A program made the position numbers and the translations under genes. From NCBI GenBank assembly GCA_002361625.1, contig DETL01000033.1, positions 1-51,417 of the forward strand: 51,417 bases of DNA, written 5' to 3'. This document shows, piece after piece, positions 48,492 through 51,417 of this stretch. Position 1 is the stretch's first letter, and the number at the start of each line of letters is the position of its first letter. Below the pieces are notes generated by a model that ran no database searches, had not been told where the DNA came from, and saw only the letters and a list, made by a program, of their open reading frames with translations. Source of the DNA: Bacteroidales bacterium UBA3289 (GTDB taxonomy: Bacteria > Bacteroidota > Bacteroidia > Bacteroidales > UBA932).

Positions 48492-50468
48492 CTACCGGCA
48501 GGCCTCCCAGAGGACCGTCCTCGTCAAGGCCGGGTCGTTGGTGGTGATCTGGTCCACGCCCAGGTCGCGCATGGCTTCGAGGTCGGTGCGGTTGTCTACG
48601 GTCCATACATTGACGCTCATCCCGAGCTCATGCGCTTCCCGGACCCATTCCGGATGCTTGTAGAAAACGGAATAGTGATAGTCGATGCCGTTGATCCCTT
48701 CCCTGTGCAGGTCGGCGGGAGCGATGTCACCGCTGAGGTACTGGACGGTGAATCCTTTCGCTTTCCGGGCGAGTTCCCGGCAGATGTGGTGACTGAAGGA
48801 GATGAAGGCGATCCGGTCGGGATCGTACATCCTGTGGGCCCTGAGGGCCTTCAGGCAGCCGTCCACGAGGGCATTTTCCTGCTCGGGGGTGTCATGGGGC
48901 TTGAGTTCCAGGACCAGGACGCAGTCCGGGGACTTGTCGCCCTGGGCGAGATATTCGTCCAGGGTGGGAATCGTTTCCCCGTTCGCCAGTGTGATGGCGC
49001 GGACGGTCTCCAGGGGACTTTTCTCAATGTCGATTCCTTTGGCCGTCCGGTCATGATTCACGGCGACGACGCCGTCGGAGGTCAGATGCAGGTCGAACTC
49101 GCTGCCCCAGCAGCCGAATTCCTGCGCCTTCGCAAGGGAGGCGATGGAGTTCTCCGCATTACCCTTCCACCAGCCGCGGTGGGCGACGATGCCTGTCCGG
49201 GGAACGCGCTTTTCCAGGTAGGCCTTCACGTCGTTCCAGTCATAATAGGGGCCCTGGACGGGCTTGAGGGCCGGAATGGAGGATTCCCGTTCATTGTGGA
49301 GGAACTTGACGAGGATCCGGTCGGATTTCCGGCTCCGGTAGAAGATCATCTGCAGGTTGGCGGCAAAGGGACAGTTCCAGGAAGGGAGCCAGTTCGCGGC
49401 CGCTTCGTCGGCGGACAGCCTGTCGCTCACGCCTTCCAGGCCCAGGTAGCACACCAGCCCCAGGAACGGCCAGTCATGGCCGAACGTGAGGTCCGCCGCC
49501 CGCTGCACCTTCCCGGTGATGACATCGTCCGCCTGGCGGACCAGGACGTCCGCGAGCTGCTTGGCGCGGGGAAGCCGCAGTTCGCCGTTGAGTTCCGAGT
49601 TGCACTGGTTGAGGTAGGCGGAGAGGAAGTTTTCCTCATGGAACCGGACTACGTTTTCAAAAGGCAGGTAGCGGAACAGGTTGTCGTCGATGTCAAAGGC
49701 CTCGGCCACCTTGGCGGTGGCGTAGATGGCCGCCTGGAAACGCTCCAGGTCCGGAATGAGTTTCCGTCCGGCCGCCGGATCCGTGAAGAGGTTCCGGAGG
49801 ACGGTTACCGTATCCAGGGCCGGGGCGTTCTTCCGCCGCTCGGCCATCACCTTCCGGGTCCTGTCGCTGATGGTTTCGTTCTCGCTCCGGGAAATATACT
49901 CCATGTAGGTCTCGCCCGTGTCCAGGTCCAAGTCCAGGTCGGGCTGGATGGCGGCGAGGGAGGCCGTGAAACCGTTCATGGACACGATACAGCGGGGGAC
50001 CGTGCTGGAAACGGCCCGGATGTGCTTGCAGCCGTCTTGGAACACTTGCGGATAGCGGTGATACATCCGCTCGGCGAGGGCGGCATGTTCCCGGACGCCG
50101 CGCGGGGTGAGCCGGCCGTCCATCCCGTTGTAGGACTCGAAGATGAAGGCGGCCTCGTGCATCAGCGAATCCCCGGCCGGGGTGAGGATGCCCTCGTCGG
50201 CGCCCTTCGCCAGGATATCCCGCACGAAGGTGTACTGGAATCCGCCCCATTCCGAGCGGGAACCATGCCGGCCGTAATGGCTGATGTAGAAGGGTTTGTA
50301 ACCCTTGGGAGCCGGCGTGTCATGCAGCGGAAGGAATTCGTAGGAATGCGTGTTGAACGCCGCCCGGCGGGGGTTCTCCCGGAGGAACTGCACCACCGGC
50401 GTGTCCGGCTGGGCGAAGGCCGAGGCGGCGAGCAGGGCCGAGGCGGCAAGGATCAGGAATCTTTTCAT
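48492..50468 (-). CDS. Secreted histidine acid phosphatase fused to glycerophosphodiester phosphodiesterase
   Basis: The 658-residue protein has a signal peptide ending at AFAQ (residue 19). Residues about 25-410 are a histidine-phosphatase clade 2 domain: SHYGRHGSRSEW (RHG catalytic His, about residue 67), an SSTVPR segment, and FGHDWPFLG, the HD proton-donor motif. Residues about 420-655 are a GDPD TIM barrel: IVAHRGWWKGNAENS, EFDLHLTSDGVVAVNHD and VLVLELKPH. Acting in the periplasm, the two could release glycerol phosphate and then phosphate from glycerophosphodiesters or inositol phosphates. The order and substrate are inferred. Confidence 0.9.
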   Translation of the reverse strand: MKRFLILAASALLAASAFAQPDTPVVQFLRENPRRAAFNTHSYEFLPLHDTPAPKGYKPFYISHYGRHGSRSEWGGFQYTFVRDILAKGADEGILTPAGDSLMHEAAFIFESYNGMDGRLTPRGVREHAALAERMYHRYPQVFQDGCKHIRAVSSTVPRCIVSMNGFTASLAAIQPDLDLDLDTGETYMEYISRSENETISDRTRKVMAERRKNAPALDTVTVLRNLFTDPAAGRKLIPDLERFQAAIYATAKVAEAFDIDDNLFRYLPFENVVRFHEENFLSAYLNQCNSELNGELRLPRAKQLADVLVRQADDVITGKVQRAADLTFGHDWPFLGLVCYLGLEGVSDRLSADEAAANWLPSWNCPFAANLQMIFYRSRKSDRILVKFLHNERESSIPALKPVQGPYYDWNDVKAYLEKRVPRTGIVAHRGWWKGNAENSIASLAKAQEFGCWGSEFDLHLTSDGVVAVNHDRTAKGIDIEKSPLETVRAITLANGETIPTLDEYLAQGDKSPDCVLVLELKPHDTPEQENALVDGCLKALRAHRMYDPDRIAFISFSHHICRELARKAKGFTVQYLSGDIAPADLHREGINGIDYHYSVFYKHPEWVREAHELGMSVNVWTVDNRTDLEAMRDLGVDQITTNDPALTRTVLWEACR

Positions 50469-50486
50469 GCGTTTTCAGTGTTTTCC

Positions 50487-50518
50487 CAAATGTAGTGATT
50501 ATCGCGGGGGATTGCAAA
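50487..50518 (-). promoter_or_regulatory. Promoter of the phosphatase-GDPD gene
   Basis: On the minus strand TTTG (50515-50518), a 20-bp spacer and TACATTTG (50487-50494) fit the consensus. The ATG follows 18 bp after the -7 box. Confidence 0.7.
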
Positions 50519-50527
50519 AGTTTTTAT

Positions 50528-50535
50528 TAACTTTG
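50528..50535 (+). promoter_or_regulatory. -7 box of pgi
   Basis: TAACTTTG fits TAnnTTTG and lies 27 bp before the pgi ATG. No clear TTTG at the expected distance. Confidence 0.55.
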
Positions 50536-50562
50536 CGCATTCTTAAAAGATATCGAAACACT

Positions 50563-51417
50563 ATGGTAAAAGTTGACGTCAAAGGTTGCTGCGGCTTCGT
50601 GGACGAGGCCAAGTACCAGGAGTATGTGGGCAAGGCCCTCGCTGCATTCGACACGCTCGTCGCCGGAAACGGTGCCGGCAATGATTTCCTCGGTTGGAAG
50701 CACCTGCCTTCCGAAACGCCGGAAAGCCTCATTGCGGACTGCGAGGCGGTGCGTGACTGCTGGAAGGGCAAGGGTGTGGACCTGGTGATCGCCATCGGCA
50801 TCGGCGGCAGCTACCTCGGTGCCAAATGCGCCGTGGAGGCCCTGAGCCACAATTTCGCGAAGCAGCTTTCCAGGAAGGACGCCCCCGAGGTCGTCTTCGC
50901 CGGCAACAACCTCTCCGAGGAGTACCTGGCCGAGCTCATGGACCTCGCTGCCGAGCGCAACGTCGCCTGCATCGTCATCTCCAAGTCCGGCACCACCACG
51001 GAGCCGGCCGTTGCCTTCCGCATCGTCAAGCAGTATATTGAAGATACTTACGGAAAGAAAGAGGCCGCCGAGCGCATCGTCGCCATCACCGACGCGAAGA
51101 AGGGCGCCCTCAAGACCCTCTCCACCCAGGAAGGATACAAGACCTTCATCGTCCCGGACAACGTGGGCGGCCGTTTCTCCGTCCTCACCCCGGTGGGCAT
51201 CCTCCCGATCGTCGTGGGCGGTTTCGACATCCGCGCCATCCTCGCCGGTGCCCTGGAGGCCGAAAAGGTCCTTTCCGTGAAGTCCTCGGAGAATCCGGCC
51301 GTCGTCTATGCCGCGATGCGCAACCTCCTCTATAGGGAGTACGGCAAGAAGGTCGAAATCCTCGTCAATTACAATCCCAAGTTCACCTATCTTGCCGAGT
51401 GGTGGAAGCAGCTCTAC
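50563..51417 (+). CDS. pgi: Glucose-6-phosphate isomerase (partial, C-terminus off the window)
   Basis: The first 285 codons are present. The segments AIGIGGSYLGAK, ISKSGTTTEPAVAFR and GGRFSVLTPVGILP are the phosphosugar-binding signatures of glucose-6-phosphate isomerase. It interconverts glucose 6-phosphate and fructose 6-phosphate. The start MVKVDVKGCCGFV is supported by the promoter 27 bp upstream. Confidence 0.96.
   Translation, partial: MVKVDVKGCCGFVDEAKYQEYVGKALAAFDTLVAGNGAGNDFLGWKHLPSETPESLIADCEAVRDCWKGKGVDLVIAIGIGGSYLGAKCAVEALSHNFAKQLSRKDAPEVVFAGNNLSEEYLAELMDLAAERNVACIVISKSGTTTEPAVAFRIVKQYIEDTYGKKEAAERIVAITDAKKGALKTLSTQEGYKTFIVPDNVGGRFSVLTPVGILPIVVGGFDIRAILAGALEAEKVLSVKSSENPAVVYAAMRNLLYREYGKKVEILVNYNPKFTYLAEWWKQLY

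Overview
The window is a contig fragment from a GC-rich member of the Bacteroidota, most likely Bacteroidales. The evidence is a SusC/SusD pair, many lipoproteins with a Cys near residue 17-23, and promoters of the Bacteroidota type (TTTG, about 20 bp, TAnnTTTG) with no Shine-Dalgarno logic. I cannot assign a genus from sequence alone.

Positions 1-30350 form a polygalacturonan (pectin) utilisation locus. The extracellular and periplasmic set is a GH28 polygalacturonase, a CE12-CE8 bifunctional esterase, a GH105 unsaturated uronyl hydrolase, a PL1 pectate lyase, SusC, SusD, a large SusE/F-like surface lipoprotein and a GH43-CE15 fusion. The cytoplasmic set covers both fates of galacturonate. 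UxaC, UxaB, UxaA and an ExuT-type transporter handle saturated galacturonate. A KduD-like dehydrogenase (cut by the left edge) serves the unsaturated product. Both routes meet at 2-keto-3-deoxygluconate, which KdgK and Eda convert to pyruvate and glyceraldehyde 3-phosphate. Two LacI-family regulators lie inside the locus, each beside its own distinct inverted-repeat sites. A thioredoxin-like lipoprotein and a two-gene lipoprotein/beta-barrel unit sit between the kduD-like gene and the first lacI.

Positions 30345-34566 hold a XerD-type recombinase, an M49 dipeptidyl-peptidase III and a C11 clostripain-like lipoprotein. Positions 34567-38838 are a visibly AT-richer accessory island. It holds a small lipoprotein, an orphan RHS C-terminal cassette ending in a predicted zinc-protease toxin, and a TPR membrane regulator. 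It also holds an apparently unannotated, highly folded non-coding RNA with its own promoter and terminator, and a nested inverted-repeat element.

Positions 38839-51417 return to core genes: tdk, a Glu/Pro-rich protein, rsmI, an HhH protein, then a leftward operon rlmN - patatin/Omp85 - recX - M64 peptidase. recA diverges from rlmN and has a LexA-like box in its leader. A small lipoprotein, a secreted histidine phosphatase-GDPD fusion and the start of pgi complete the window. I saw no tRNA, rRNA, CRISPR array or insertion-sequence transposase.
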